The notes: generated by a model not told the origin, from the sequence alone. Shown: positions 53,632-63,201, counted from the first letter of the stretch. The stretch is 64,000 bases of DNA from Halostagnicola larsenii XH-48 (GCF_000517625.1 NZ_CP007057.1:372001-436000), one strand, 5' to 3'. Program-made: numbers and translations.

Positions 53632-55056
53632 TTACCGGTTCAGCGTATGAATCGCTTTTCCCTGTGCGTTCTCAGCCGCCTCCATCACCGCCTCCGAGAG
53701 CGTCGGATGGGTGTGGACGGTTCCCGCGATGTCCTCGAGTTTCGCGCCCATCTCGATCGCCAGCCCGAGTTCAGCAACGAGCTCTGAAGCCTCGGGTGCC
53801 ACGATCTGTGCGCCGAGAACGAACTCAGTTTGCTCGTCGGCGACGATCCGGACGAAGCCATCCGATTCATCCATTGTAAGCGCGCGACCGCTCGCCCTGA
53901 GTGGCATCGTTCCAACAACCGGGTCGAACCCAGCCTCGTCGGCCTCGGCTTCGGTCATCCCGACCGTCCCGATTTCGGGGTCGGTAAAGACGGCCGCGGG
54001 AATCGCCTGGTGGTCGAGAGCTACCGGCTCACCTGCCGCGACGCCCGCCGCGACGAGCCCTTCGGCGCTGGCTTTGTGCGCCAACATCGGCTCCCCCGCG
54101 ACATCACCCACTGCAAGCACGTGCTCGAGGTCCGTCCGAGTATGGTCGTCAGTTTGGATGAATCCGCGCTCGTCGGTCTCGAGACCCAGTGCATCTAGCT
54201 CGAGCGCCTCGGTCACGGGTTCGCGGCCGACTGCGACCAGCACGCGATCCGCATCGAAGACCGACTCCTTGCCGTCTTCGTCGGCGGCGATGACTTCGAT
54301 GCCGTCCGAGGATTCCCGCCACTCGCTCGCCCCGAGACCGAACGCGAAGTCGATCCCGAGGTCCTCGGCCCGGTCGCGGACGACGCGTGCAACGTCGTCC
54401 TCGTAGGTCGGCAGGACGTCCTCGAGCATCTCGACGACAGTCACATTCGCACCGGCTTTCGCGAATACGGTCGAGAGCTCCATCCCGATATAGCCGGCAC
54501 CCACGACGACCAGTTCCTCGGGAATTTCGTCCGCTTCAAGCGCCTCACGCGAAGACCAGACTTGGTCGTCTGCGAAGTCGAAGCCGGGAATCGACATCGC
54601 CCGGCTTCCCGTCGCGATGATGGCGCGTTCGAACTCGATCGACTCGCTCCCCTGGCCTTCACCGCCGTGGGCAACCCGGACCGTCTCCTCGTCGACGAAC
54701 GTTGCAGTCCCCTCGAGCAACGAGACACCGTTCGCCTTACACAACTTCTCGACGCCACCCGTGAGCTGGTCGACGACGCCGTCTTTCCACTCGACGAGCG
54801 CTCGCATGTCGATCGAGGGGTCAGCGTGGATACCCATTTCCTCGGCGGTTGCGGCATCGTGGGCGATATCGGTCGCGGTGATCATCGCTTTCGAGGGAAT
54901 ACAGCCGTAGTTCAGGCAGGTGCCGCCGTAGGCGTCGCGCTCGACGAGCGTCGTGTCGAGACCGTGTTGGGCCGCCCGGATTGCGGCCACGTAGCCGCCG
55001 GGGCCGCCGCCGATTACCAGTACATCAGTCGCCGTCGTAATATCTCCCATAACCAT
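53632..55056 (-). CDS. lpdA: Dihydrolipoyl dehydrogenase (E3)
   Basis: 474 residues (472 from the ATG at 55050). FAD motif 'VIGGGPGGYVAAIRAAQHG', redox disulfide in 'GGTCLNYGCIPSKA' (Cys47 and Cys52 in the longer numbering), NAD motif 'VVGAGYIGMELSTVFAKAG' and C-terminal 'HTHPTLSEAVMEAA' with the His-Glu dyad. It reoxidises dihydrolipoamide of the E2 subunit. Its start codon overlaps the E2 stop by one base, so the E2-E3 pair forms an operon convergent with E1. Confidence 0.95.
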   Translation of the reverse strand: MVMGDITTATDVLVIGGGPGGYVAAIRAAQHGLDTTLVERDAYGGTCLNYGCIPSKAMITATDIAHDAATAEEMGIHADPSIDMRALVEWKDGVVDQLTGGVEKLCKANGVSLLEGTATFVDEETVRVAHGGEGQGSESIEFERAIIATGSRAMSIPGFDFADDQVWSSREALEADEIPEELVVVGAGYIGMELSTVFAKAGANVTVVEMLEDVLPTYEDDVARVVRDRAEDLGIDFAFGLGASEWRESSDGIEVIAADEDGKESVFDADRVLVAVGREPVTEALELDALGLETDERGFIQTDDHTRTDLEHVLAVGDVAGEPMLAHKASAEGLVAAGVAAGEPVALDHQAIPAAVFTDPEIGTVGMTEAEADEAGFDPVVGTMPLRASGRALTMDESDGFVRIVADEQTEFVLGAQIVAPEASELVAELGLAIEMGAKLEDIAGTVHTHPTLSEAVMEAAENAQGKAIHTLNR

Positions 55057-56660
55057 TATTCTAAGAGCAGCAGTTCGGGATTGTTCAGGTATCGCTTGAC
55101 CTCGTTCGTAAACCGTGCGGCCTCCGCGCCGTCGACGATCCGGTGATCGACCGACATCGAAATCGGCAGCGTCTCTCGAGCGACGATCTCGCCGTCCTCA
55201 GCCCACGGGCGTTCCTTCAAGGAGCCGAGTGCGAGAATGCCCGCTTCGGGATAGTTGATAATCGGCGAAACGTACTCGCCGCCGATCGCGCCAACGTTCG
55301 TTATCGTGAACGTCCCACCCTGCATCTCTTCGAGGCCGATCGAGCGGTCTCGAGCCCGCGCGGCTTTATCTGAGATTTCGTCGGCTAACTCGAGTAGTCC
55401 CTTCTGATCCGCATCGTCGATCACCGGTACCATGAGCCCGGCATCGCTCGCCACCGCGATCCCGATGTTGTACTCGTCGTGGAGCACGATCTCCTCGTTT
55501 TCCTCGTCGAGTTCGGCGTTGATCGCCGGAACCTCCTTCAGCCCCGCGACGACGGCTTTGACCGCGAACGGGAGATAGGTAAGGTTCGTATCGCGTTCCG
55601 CGGCCGCAGATTTGAGACGTTTTCGTACCTCGACGAGTTCGGAAACCTCGACCTCATCTTGATGGCTCACGTGGGGGGCCGTGTACTTCGAGGTCGCCAT
55701 TTTCTCGCCGATTGCCTCTCTCACCCCGCTGTATGGAATCCGATCACCGGGCTGATCGCCATCCAACTCCTCGGTCTGGGATCCCTGCCGATCCGCCCCT
55801 CTCGGTTCGGGACTGTCACTCTCTAAATATGCGTGAACGTCGTCCGGCGTTACGAACGGCTCACCATTGTGTCGTTCACTCGCGGGGACGTTATCGAGTG
55901 AGATGTCGTTTTCTCGTCCGAGTCTCCGAGTAGCCGGCATCGCGAGTGTCCGCTCTCGGTCGGCACGTGCATTCTGCTTGGGTGGAGGGGAAGAGGGGAT
56001 ATTAGTTCCGTGAGCGCTTCGGTCAGGATCGTTGTCCTGCGCTGTGCTGTCGGGACCGTTTGATTCCGTATCGGATTCGATCCCCGTCTCTACCGAATTT
56101 TCGGTACCACTCACAACGGCGTGTACGTCGGACTCGGAGAGGCGTTCGCCCGGTTTGCCGACCCGATTCTGAACCGATAGCAGATCTACGCCCAGTTCTC
56201 GGGCAAGCGTCCGAACGCTCGGTGGAGCGAACACGCGTTTGGTCGTCTCTGCGGCGGCAAACTCACCACCCGTACCGGACTGAGCACCACGAGAGGTGCC
56301 AGGGGAATCGGGTTGACTGTCTCCCGAATCCGTCCCAGTGCGGCCGTCTTTCTCCGCCGTACGATCGGCGTCATCCGGTGAACCCGTACGTGTCGAGGGA
56401 CTGTCTTCGGAAGCGCCATCGGGAACCTCAAACACGACGAAGACCTCACCAACTGAAATCGTGTCACCGTCATCCGCATAGAGATCGGAAACGATACCAT
56501 CATACGGGGACGGAATTTCTACCAAAGCTTTGTCCGTCTCGATTTCAGCGATTGGCTGATCCTCCTCGATGTGCTCGCCGGGGTCGACGAACCACGTGAC
56601 GAGTTCGCCTTCGGCGATTCCTTCACCAACATCAGGAAGCGCAAACTCTTTTCTACCCAT
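55056..56660 (-). CDS. Dihydrolipoamide acyltransferase (E2) with two E3/E1-binding domains
   Basis: 534 residues. Lipoyl domain 1-80 with lipoyl-lysine Lys44 ('IETDKALVEIP'); a low-complexity acidic linker 81-140; a peripheral subunit-binding domain 143-182 ('VRTLARELGVDLLSV'); a second linker; a second such domain 239-279 ('TRRLGRENDISLDNV', 'VTPDDVHAY'); and a catalytic domain from ~306 ending in 'SVDHRIVDGAEAARF' with the H-x3-D-G motif (His506, Asp510). Most E2 proteins have one subunit-binding domain, so the doubling is notable. The enzyme transfers the acyl group to CoA. TATA-like region upstream of 56660. Confidence 0.93.
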   Translation of the reverse strand: MGRKEFALPDVGEGIAEGELVTWFVDPGEHIEEDQPIAEIETDKALVEIPSPYDGIVSDLYADDGDTISVGEVFVVFEVPDGASEDSPSTRTGSPDDADRTAEKDGRTGTDSGDSQPDSPGTSRGAQSGTGGEFAAAETTKRVFAPPSVRTLARELGVDLLSVQNRVGKPGERLSESDVHAVVSGTENSVETGIESDTESNGPDSTAQDNDPDRSAHGTNIPSSPPPKQNARADRERTLAMPATRRLGRENDISLDNVPASERHNGEPFVTPDDVHAYLESDSPEPRGADRQGSQTEELDGDQPGDRIPYSGVREAIGEKMATSKYTAPHVSHQDEVEVSELVEVRKRLKSAAAERDTNLTYLPFAVKAVVAGLKEVPAINAELDEENEEIVLHDEYNIGIAVASDAGLMVPVIDDADQKGLLELADEISDKAARARDRSIGLEEMQGGTFTITNVGAIGGEYVSPIINYPEAGILALGSLKERPWAEDGEIVARETLPISMSVDHRIVDGAEAARFTNEVKRYLNNPELLLLE

Positions 56661-56871
56661 GCGTACTGGTACCTCTTGTGTCGAGAAGTATACGCTCTTC
56701 GGTAACTAGTTTCGAGGATCTATTCTATCATCATTGCCAAAAGAGAGACCAACCGCAACCGCGTTCTTCCGGTAAACTGTCTCTGAGGACTACCTTCCAG
56801 TAACCGGTAGATTTTAGGGGTCGGCTGACGTTCGATGAAACGTAAATCCCTATCAAGGGGCGGTGCTAGAG

Positions 56872-57822
56872 ATGAACATAGAATTAACTGAAATAACAGT
56901 CGTCGGTGACGACGACACCGGTCTCCTAGCAGAGATTACGAGTCTCCTGTTTGAACACGAAATCAATATCGAGGAGTTGGATCAAGCTGTAAAAGATGAT
57001 CTATTCCGAATGACGATGCACGTGGATACGACTGGGATGGACTGTTCACAGAGCGAACTCCAATCGGAGCTGGAGGATCTCTGTGACGAACTCGGCGTCG
57101 ACGTCCGTATCCGATTTCCCAGCGAAGGAGCCCAGTCACTCGCGGTCCTCGTAACGAAAGAAAGCCATTGCCTTCGAAGACTGCTCGAGGAGCACGAAAG
57201 CGGCGATCTCAGCGCAGATATCGACGTCGTACTTGGCAATCATTCAGACCTTGAGTCGTTAGCCGAGGAGTACAATGTCCCCTTCCACGATATCGGCGAT
57301 GAAGATGGAACGCCGGACGAGGACGAACTCCTCCGGTTGTTGGACGACTATCAAATCGATTTGATCGCACTTGCGCGATACATTCGGATCCTCAGTCCGG
57401 ATGTTGTCTTCCGCTACCAGAACCGCATCATCAATGTTCATCCCTCCCTCCTGCCGGCGTTCCCAGGGGCTCGAGCATATATGCAGGCCGTCGAGGGAGG
57501 CGTCCGTATCGCCGGCGTCACCGCCCATTACGTCACGCCAGACTTGGATCAGGGCCCAATCATCACCCAGCGGGCGTTCAACGTCCCTGATGGAGCAACG
57601 GAAGCAGAACTTCGCCAGATTGGCCAACCGCTCGAAGCCGAGGCGTTGCTTGAAGCTATCAAACTCCATCTCAATGACGAACTAATGGTTGGCCGTGGAC
57701 GGACGCATGCTACTGGTAACGGTTGGCAACTTGGACTTCCAGAGGAAGTCGATCAACTGAACCCAGACGGACCGACTGACCTCGAGCGAGCGCCCGGTTC
57801 ATCGAAGGTAGCTGACGACTGA
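56872..57822 (+). CDS. purU: Formyltetrahydrofolate deformylase-like protein (PurU type, ACT + formyltransferase)
   Basis: 316 residues from the ATG at 56872; GTG at 56863 gives 319. N-terminal ACT domain (about 1-80, 'VVGDDDTGLLAEITSLLFEH') followed by a formyltransferase fold with catalytic asparagine and histidine in 'NRIINVHPSLLPAFPG' and aspartate in 'VTPDLDQGPI'. It hydrolyses 10-formyl-H4folate to formate and H4folate, balancing C1 pools. A C-terminal tail of 45 residues is specific to this protein. It is near the MetF-like and FolC-FolP genes, supporting a folate role. Confidence 0.93.
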   Translation: MNIELTEITVVGDDDTGLLAEITSLLFEHEINIEELDQAVKDDLFRMTMHVDTTGMDCSQSELQSELEDLCDELGVDVRIRFPSEGAQSLAVLVTKESHCLRRLLEEHESGDLSADIDVVLGNHSDLESLAEEYNVPFHDIGDEDGTPDEDELLRLLDDYQIDLIALARYIRILSPDVVFRYQNRIINVHPSLLPAFPGARAYMQAVEGGVRIAGVTAHYVTPDLDQGPIITQRAFNVPDGATEAELRQIGQPLEAEALLEAIKLHLNDELMVGRGRTHATGNGWQLGLPEEVDQLNPDGPTDLERAPGSSKVADD

Positions 57823-58054
57823 TTGGCGGACTGGCGAGATCCTTCTACGCGTATAACTACTCCCCCAGCGGATAGTTACGTTCGTTTTCCTCGAAATTGA
57901 GAAAGCATTCACGACCGAAGAGGGGAGCGAGGAGAAAGCGCACAAAGTAGTGCGGACGAATCCACCGCGAGACACTATTAGAAAGCCTTCAGCAGAATCC
58001 GAGTTCCGAGGATTGAGCTACACGATAACTGGGCAGCGACCAGCTAAGAGTTAC

Positions 58055-58909
58055 CTACAGACGCCCTTTGCGCCAGGATTCTGTGTCCGGAACTTGATTA
58101 AACGTGTATATGTGGAGGCCTCGGATACCGTAGTCCGGATCAGCAGCATACGGTTTGAGACCGTCGACGAGTTGATCGGGTTCGTACTTCCCGCGCGACC
58201 CGATAAACTGGCGAACGAATCCGAGAATTCCAGTCGTCTTTTTGAGAAAACGGACGGAATCACCGACACCGACTTTCTTGGAGATGTTCAGTAGCTTCTG
58301 ATATTTCATCACACCGGGAATCCCGACTTCGACCGGGAGTTCGATACCGCGAGAACGGATCGTATCGATCCAGTCGATAATCGCCTGTGGATCGTAGCAC
58401 AGTTGCGTCGTGATGTAGGTCGCAAAGGGTGCTTTCTTCTTCATCGACTCGGCAAGGGTCTCCTCCGAGAGGAAATCGTGGCCTTCAGGATACCCCGTTA
58501 TCCCGACATCCTCGAATTCGTACTCGAGCTCTTCGAGTGCGACGAGTAAGCTATACGCCGAGTCGAATTCCCCAATCGGTTCTTCGCGGTCGCCGCCCGG
58601 GACGAATATGTCCGTGATACCCGCGTCTCGAAGCCGTTCTGCAATTTCTCGGAGGTGATCCGTATCACGGACATACCGGGCCGAGACGTGGGGGACGACC
58701 TCGAAGCCACGTTCTGCAGCCCTCTCCGCCCAATCGATAGTCGCCTCGAGTTCGAGCGTTGGTGACGCAGTAATGGTGACTGTCGCACCGTCTGGAAGAT
58801 GCTCAATCTGCTCACCGAAGCTGTCGAACGGCATCAGTTCGTACCGCATATCTTGCAACAATGAAGAATCAGCCTGTGTTTGGACGTTCGAGCTTTGTTC
58901 AGATTTCAT
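58055..58909 (-). CDS. Methylenetetrahydrofolate reductase-like (MetF family)
   Basis: 284 residues from the ATG at 58909. The frame to 58963 is a spurious extension. TIM-barrel flavoprotein pattern: 'SFGEQIEHLPDGATVTITAS', 'VVPHVSARYVRD', 'DAGITDIFVPGGDREEPIG', 'AFATYITTQLCYDPQ' and 'PVEVGIPGVM', C-terminal 'IRGLHIYTFNQVPDTE'. The R-x-x-x-x-GGD pattern is typical of archaeal MetF-like proteins, which reduce 5,10-methylene-H4folate. It is short compared with E. coli MetF (296). Lies convergent with the PurU-like gene. Confidence 0.87.
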   Translation of the reverse strand: MKSEQSSNVQTQADSSLLQDMRYELMPFDSFGEQIEHLPDGATVTITASPTLELEATIDWAERAAERGFEVVPHVSARYVRDTDHLREIAERLRDAGITDIFVPGGDREEPIGEFDSAYSLLVALEELEYEFEDVGITGYPEGHDFLSEETLAESMKKKAPFATYITTQLCYDPQAIIDWIDTIRSRGIELPVEVGIPGVMKYQKLLNISKKVGVGDSVRFLKKTTGILGFVRQFIGSRGKYEPDQLVDGLKPYAADPDYGIRGLHIYTFNQVPDTESWRKGRL

Positions 58910-59469
58910 CAGTGGATGCCTCCTGTAGTGGGATCTACTCCGGATTCGATGGGTGCGTCCCATTCTTCCCGGGAGTCTACTCCGAGTGTATGAGTTACTG
59001 CCATTTGACTCTTGGTTCCAAGATATGTCTTCACAGGGATAAACATTTCCATAGCGGCCATAGCGCTACTCCCACACCACCAGTGATCCGGCGGGATTCT
59101 CGCCCGGAGGAGAATCGTGGTTGGGCTAGCAGCGGTTGTCAGAATCGAATTTGGGCAGGGATGCGGCAGGTTTATCGACGAAATTAACAGCACCACTCCC
59201 GGATCATTCGAAGGGCGCGTGTTGGTAAACCGGCATACCCCGGCAGGTCACGTACTAATGAAGGACCTACCGATTCGCTCGTGCCGGCCATCTAGTATTT
59301 TCTCGTTTTGCTTCGCGCGTACGTACCACGCACTATCGTACTGACCAATCAGTATCAGTCGCGTTCCGTTATCCGAATTCATCCGATATAATCGGATGTA
59401 GTGTGTCTATCAGTCACATCATGGCGCGTCGTCCCGCTAATGCCACTATAGAACCCCTCACCAAATTGT

Positions 59470-59489
59470 TTACAATTGTACTTCCGTAA
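59470..59489. promoter_or_regulatory. Palindrome-like TTACAA-N8-CCGTAA
   Basis: Fourth member of the TTACAR-N8-YNGTAA set. Its arms are slightly mismatched, but the flank matches the site at 47085 closely. Confidence 0.45.
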
Positions 59490-59508
59490 TCGTGATAACT
59501 ATTACCTA

Positions 59509-59525
59509 GAGTACTGTTAGTACTC
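59509..59525. promoter_or_regulatory. Palindrome GAGTACT-GTT-AGTACTC
   Basis: Perfect 7-base arms with a 3-base loop, 20 bases after the site at 59470 and just after a TATA-like AT-rich stretch (about 59491-59503). A likely operator or short hairpin in a transcript toward 59577. Confidence 0.45.
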
Positions 59526-59576
59526 ACATGGGAGGCCGCTGGGGGGCTAATTGCCCGTTCTCGAGGGGAGACGGCG

Positions 59577-59735
59577 ATGGTACAGCGTGAAGGGTTTTTA
59601 TCCGAGTATTTCGGATTTGATGCGGACGCGAAGTCATATTGGAGAAACCTTGGTGACAGTAAATCACCAGACGGCTCCGACTTCCGGTGTGAGAAGCGAC
59701 GACCAGCAGTGAGACGCTGTACCGAGATCAGTTGA
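59577..59735 (+). CDS. Possible small protein or gene remnant, 52 residues
   Basis: ATG at 59577 to TGA at 59733-59735. Sequence begins M-V-Q-R-E-G-F-L-S-E-Y-F-G-F-D-A-D and has reasonable coding composition up to about residue 40, after which it turns basic. It may be the intact start of a larger gene cut by frameshift or deletion. Family not recognised. A promoter-like stretch and two palindromes precede it. Confidence 0.3.
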   Translation: MVQREGFLSEYFGFDADAKSYWRNLGDSKSPDGSDFRCEKRRPAVRRCTEIS

Positions 59736-59839
59736 GACTTGAGACATCGAAGGCCGCAGCGTCAGTAAACAGAGTGAGGCGAGTTACTTCTGTGTGGTGT
59801 TGGTATCAACTTATCAACCGAAAGCCGTGCTCGTGGCCC

Positions 59840-60598
59840 CTAATTCCCGTATTGATAGTTGACGGTAACAGTATTTTCTAACTCCCGTAGCTCCTGTAAG
59901 AGCGTCTCTCTGCGGGATTCGTTTTGAAGACGCTCCGTTGGAGCGGCAATGCCGAACGATCCAATAACTCGCTCATCGATAAGAATAGGGACAGCCATCA
60001 TTCCAAGTCCGACGACCTGCTCGTTCCAGTCAACCGCATACCCTGTCTTTCGAATTTCTTCGAGCTCGGCCTTCAGGCGGTCGGGATCGGTAATCGTATA
60101 CTGGGTCCGTTGTTCCAATCCTCGTGTGGAGATGATCTCATCGACCCGTTCTTCGGGAAGATACGCGAGAATCACTTTCCCTGTCGAGATGGTGTGTAAC
60201 GGATGGGCCGCCCCGGGATACGTTCCGACGCTGAGAGCCTGCTGACCTTCCTCCTGGTGAAAAACGACGCCGACTCCACCGTTTTCGATCGTTAGTCCGA
60301 TCAGTTCATCAGTCGCCGCTGCGACTCGTTTCATTTCCGGTTTCGCAACCTGAAACAGACGGTTTCGTTTCTTCATCTCCCCGCCAATTGTAAGAAAGTA
60401 TGTACTGAGGAAGTATTCACCGTTCTCTCGAGTCACGTACTTCGTCTCGCTCAACGTTCGAAGGTAATCATAAACGGTACTATTGGGCAGATCCATCTGT
60501 TCGGCGAGTTCGGTGGGTCCAGCGCCATCTAATTCCCAGAGATAATCCAGTATCTCGAAGGCTCTCTGGATTGTGCTGAGAGGAGAGTTTTGATCCAT
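59840..60598 (-). CDS. IclR family transcriptional regulator (IclR-2)
   Basis: 252 residues from the ATG at 60598; a frame to 60640 adds 14 basic residues of no coding character. Winged HTH about residues 5-60 ('TIQRAFEILDYLWELDGAGP', 'MDLPNSTVYDYLRTLSETKY'); effector domain with 'HTISTGKVILAYLPEERVDE' and 'IGSFGIAAPTERLQ'. It is divergent from the FolC-FolP gene and possibly controls the region with the 59470 and 59509 palindromes. It is only a distant relative of IclR-1. Confidence 0.92.
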   Translation of the reverse strand: MDQNSPLSTIQRAFEILDYLWELDGAGPTELAEQMDLPNSTVYDYLRTLSETKYVTRENGEYFLSTYFLTIGGEMKKRNRLFQVAKPEMKRVAAATDELIGLTIENGGVGVVFHQEEGQQALSVGTYPGAAHPLHTISTGKVILAYLPEERVDEIISTRGLEQRTQYTITDPDRLKAELEEIRKTGYAVDWNEQVVGLGMMAVPILIDERVIGSFGIAAPTERLQNESRRETLLQELRELENTVTVNYQYGN

Positions 60599-60795
60599 GA
60601 TAGACTTCTTTCCACGAAACCTATTATGTTTTCCGGTCAAATCGGATCCCTCAGGACACTATGAAACGAAGTAATTTGAAAGATAATACGATAGTATTGG
60701 GCAGAACACCGCTCAGAGGCGCCTCGAAACCTGGACAAAGCGTATCGTCGGTCCACCGTCGATAGATTGATATCCTCAAAGCATTGAAATCGACT

Positions 60796-63201
60796 ATGGA
60801 GTACTACGAGGCAATCAATTATCTAGTCGATCTGCAAGAAACCCGACCAAAATTCGGGACTGCAACGACCGCGAAGCTGTTGAGTGCCCTTGACAACCCC
60901 CATAACGATATTCAATGCATCCAAATCGCAGGGTCCAATGGGAAAGGAAGTACTGCGTGTATGCTCGACCAGATCCTTCGTAGTGCTGGATTCGATGTAG
61001 GGCTATACACGTCTCCGGATTTGAACGATATTCGAGAACGTATCCAAGTCAACGGACGAAAAATATCAAAAAAAGAACTCACGACGCTCGTTGAACGGAT
61101 CCGTCCCCACGTCGCCACGCGATCAGCAGCTGGTGATGCACCGACTCAATTCGAAGCGCTGACGGCCCTCGGGATAGCGTGTTTTAGTCAACGGGATGTC
61201 GACGTAGCAATACTCGAAGTCGGGATTGGAGGGCGGTACGATGCCACGAGCGTCGTTGATCCGGTTGCGAGTGCGGTCACATCGGTCAGTTTAGAACATA
61301 CGGATCTCCTCGGGGATACCGTAGAAGAGATCGCGAAAGATAAGGCACAGGTAGCGCCAGCAGCGAAACCGTTGGTCACGGGGGCGACCGAAAATAGTCT
61401 GTCGGCGATCCTCGAGGAGACCGACGTGATAACCGTTGGAGAGCAGGACGCGGATATCCTCGTCCGGACAAACGGCCTCGTCTCCCGGACAGAAGAAGAA
61501 GTCGTCATTGATGGGGAAGGCTGGCACGTCGAGACGCAACTCTCGTTGCTCGGCCGTCATCAAGCGATCAATGCTGGTATCGCCACGGCTCTTGCTCGAC
61601 AGTTTGCAGCGGTAAACGAACAAACGGTAGCACAGGGACTCCGAAGGGCGAACTGGCCGGGTCGGTTCGAAATCGTCGCCTCGGATCCGCAAGTTGTGCT
61701 GGATGGAGCACACAATCCGGACGCCTGCTCGAAGTTAGCGACACTCGTCGAGCGGTACGACTACGACGACTTGCACCTGGTTTTCGGCGCACTCCGGGAT
61801 AAGAACCACGAGGAGATGGTTAAAAATCTCCCCGCTCTCGATACCGTCACGCTCTGTCGTCCAAACGTGGACCGTGGAGCGACTCCCGAAACGCTCGAGC
61901 GAGTCTTCAATTCAAAAACTGCGGCTCGCGTAGCGGTAGTCCCGGAAGTTCTCGATGCAGTCGAACAAACGATAACGAGGGCGGATCCGGATGATTTGGT
62001 AGTCATCACCGGTTCGCTGTATACCGTCTCGGAGGCTCGCGATCGCTGGACGAGACGGCCCATCCCGAAACAACTCTCCAAGACGAGGTGCATACACGAT
62101 CTGCTTCCCGGAAGTACTCAAGGAACGATCCTGCCGAATACCATCTCTGAGAAGACGATTAAGACGTATTGTCGCCCTGCGACTGCTGAGCGCCTCAAAG
62201 AGCTCATGTTTTCGATTGGTGGGACAGCAGCCGTTTCGGATATCGATGGCGTCCACCAGCACATCGACATCGTCCTGAACGGCTCTCACGAAGAGTTTAC
62301 CCAGCTTATAGAGGTTCTCGAAGGCGCTAACGGGGAATTATCCCATATCGCTACACAGCTCCGTTCCGTCCTCGACGAGGACAGAGACGCCACGAACGTA
62401 TTACCCTGGAGCGAGGACCAGATGATTATGGGGATTTTGAACGTCACACCGGACAGCTTTCACGATGGGGGCGAATACGCCCGCGTCGAGGACGCTGTTT
62501 CGAGAGCGGACCAGATGGCAACAGCGGGTGCCGATATAATCGATATCGGTGGTGAAAGTACCCGTCCCGGTGCGGATCCCGTCTCCGCTGAGCAGGAACT
62601 CGATCGCATTATTCCGGTTATCGAACGACTCGCGGACCGAGACGTTCCAGTTACAGTAGACACGCTAAAGCCCGCTGTCGCGAAGGCAGCAATCGAGGCC
62701 GGTGCTGACGCTATCAACGACGTTTCAGGGCTAGCAGATCCCGATATGCGGCGTGTCATTGCGGAATACGATGTTCCCGTCGTCCTCATGCACAGCATAG
62801 ACACACCGGTAAACCCGGACCGATCGGTTACGTACGATGATGTCGTCGAGGACGTAATCACGGATCTCACGGAGCAAATGATACTCGCCGAACGGGCTGG
62901 CATCGACCGAGAGCAAATCATAATCGATCCAGGAATCGGATTCGGGAAGAGCGCGGCGGAAAATTTCGAGCTGATTGCTCGATTAGCGGAATTCCGAGCA
63001 CTCGAGTGTCCGCTCCTAATCGGTCACTCGCACAAGTCGATGTTTACTCACGTATCCTGCGGTCCGGACGATCGCCTCGCACCGACAGTCGCAACAACGG
63101 CGCTGGCCGCTGAGCGTCACGCAGATATCATCCGCGTCCACGACGTCGCTGAAAACGCTGCAGCTATGCGAGTTGCGAAAGCGATGGCCGATCGGTGGTG
63201 A
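60796..63201 (+). CDS. folCP: Bifunctional folylpolyglutamate/dihydrofolate synthase - dihydropteroate synthase (FolC-FolP fusion)
   Basis: 801 residues from the ATG at 60796. N-terminal Mur-ligase-type FolC (about 1-420) with P-loop 'IAGSNGKGSTACMLDQIL' and 'ILEVGIGGRYDATSVVDP'; a ~100-residue connecting domain; then FolP from about residue 540 with 'GILNVTPDSFHDGGEY', 'ADIIDIGGESTRPGADPV', 'NDVSGLADPDMRRVIAEYDV' and 'IDPGIGFGKS'. FolP joins pABA with the pterin diphosphate and FolC adds glutamate. This fusion is known from haloarchaea such as Haloferax. It is followed by the start of pabB, which makes the pABA precursor. Confidence 0.95.
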   Translation: MEYYEAINYLVDLQETRPKFGTATTAKLLSALDNPHNDIQCIQIAGSNGKGSTACMLDQILRSAGFDVGLYTSPDLNDIRERIQVNGRKISKKELTTLVERIRPHVATRSAAGDAPTQFEALTALGIACFSQRDVDVAILEVGIGGRYDATSVVDPVASAVTSVSLEHTDLLGDTVEEIAKDKAQVAPAAKPLVTGATENSLSAILEETDVITVGEQDADILVRTNGLVSRTEEEVVIDGEGWHVETQLSLLGRHQAINAGIATALARQFAAVNEQTVAQGLRRANWPGRFEIVASDPQVVLDGAHNPDACSKLATLVERYDYDDLHLVFGALRDKNHEEMVKNLPALDTVTLCRPNVDRGATPETLERVFNSKTAARVAVVPEVLDAVEQTITRADPDDLVVITGSLYTVSEARDRWTRRPIPKQLSKTRCIHDLLPGSTQGTILPNTISEKTIKTYCRPATAERLKELMFSIGGTAAVSDIDGVHQHIDIVLNGSHEEFTQLIEVLEGANGELSHIATQLRSVLDEDRDATNVLPWSEDQMIMGILNVTPDSFHDGGEYARVEDAVSRADQMATAGADIIDIGGESTRPGADPVSAEQELDRIIPVIERLADRDVPVTVDTLKPAVAKAAIEAGADAINDVSGLADPDMRRVIAEYDVPVVLMHSIDTPVNPDRSVTYDDVVEDVITDLTEQMILAERAGIDREQIIIDPGIGFGKSAAENFELIARLAEFRALECPLLIGHSHKSMFTHVSCGPDDRLAPTVATTALAAERHADIIRVHDVAENAAAMRVAKAMADRW

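Larger units (their letters stand above)
58910..59839. other. Long intergenic region between metF-like and IclR-2
   Basis: 930 bases. It carries a TTACAA palindrome (59470), a GAGTACT palindrome (59509) and a possible 52-residue ORF (59577-59735), each listed separately. The remainder shows no gene; ORFs at 58861-59187 and 59117-59344 have no coding character. Confidence 0.5.
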
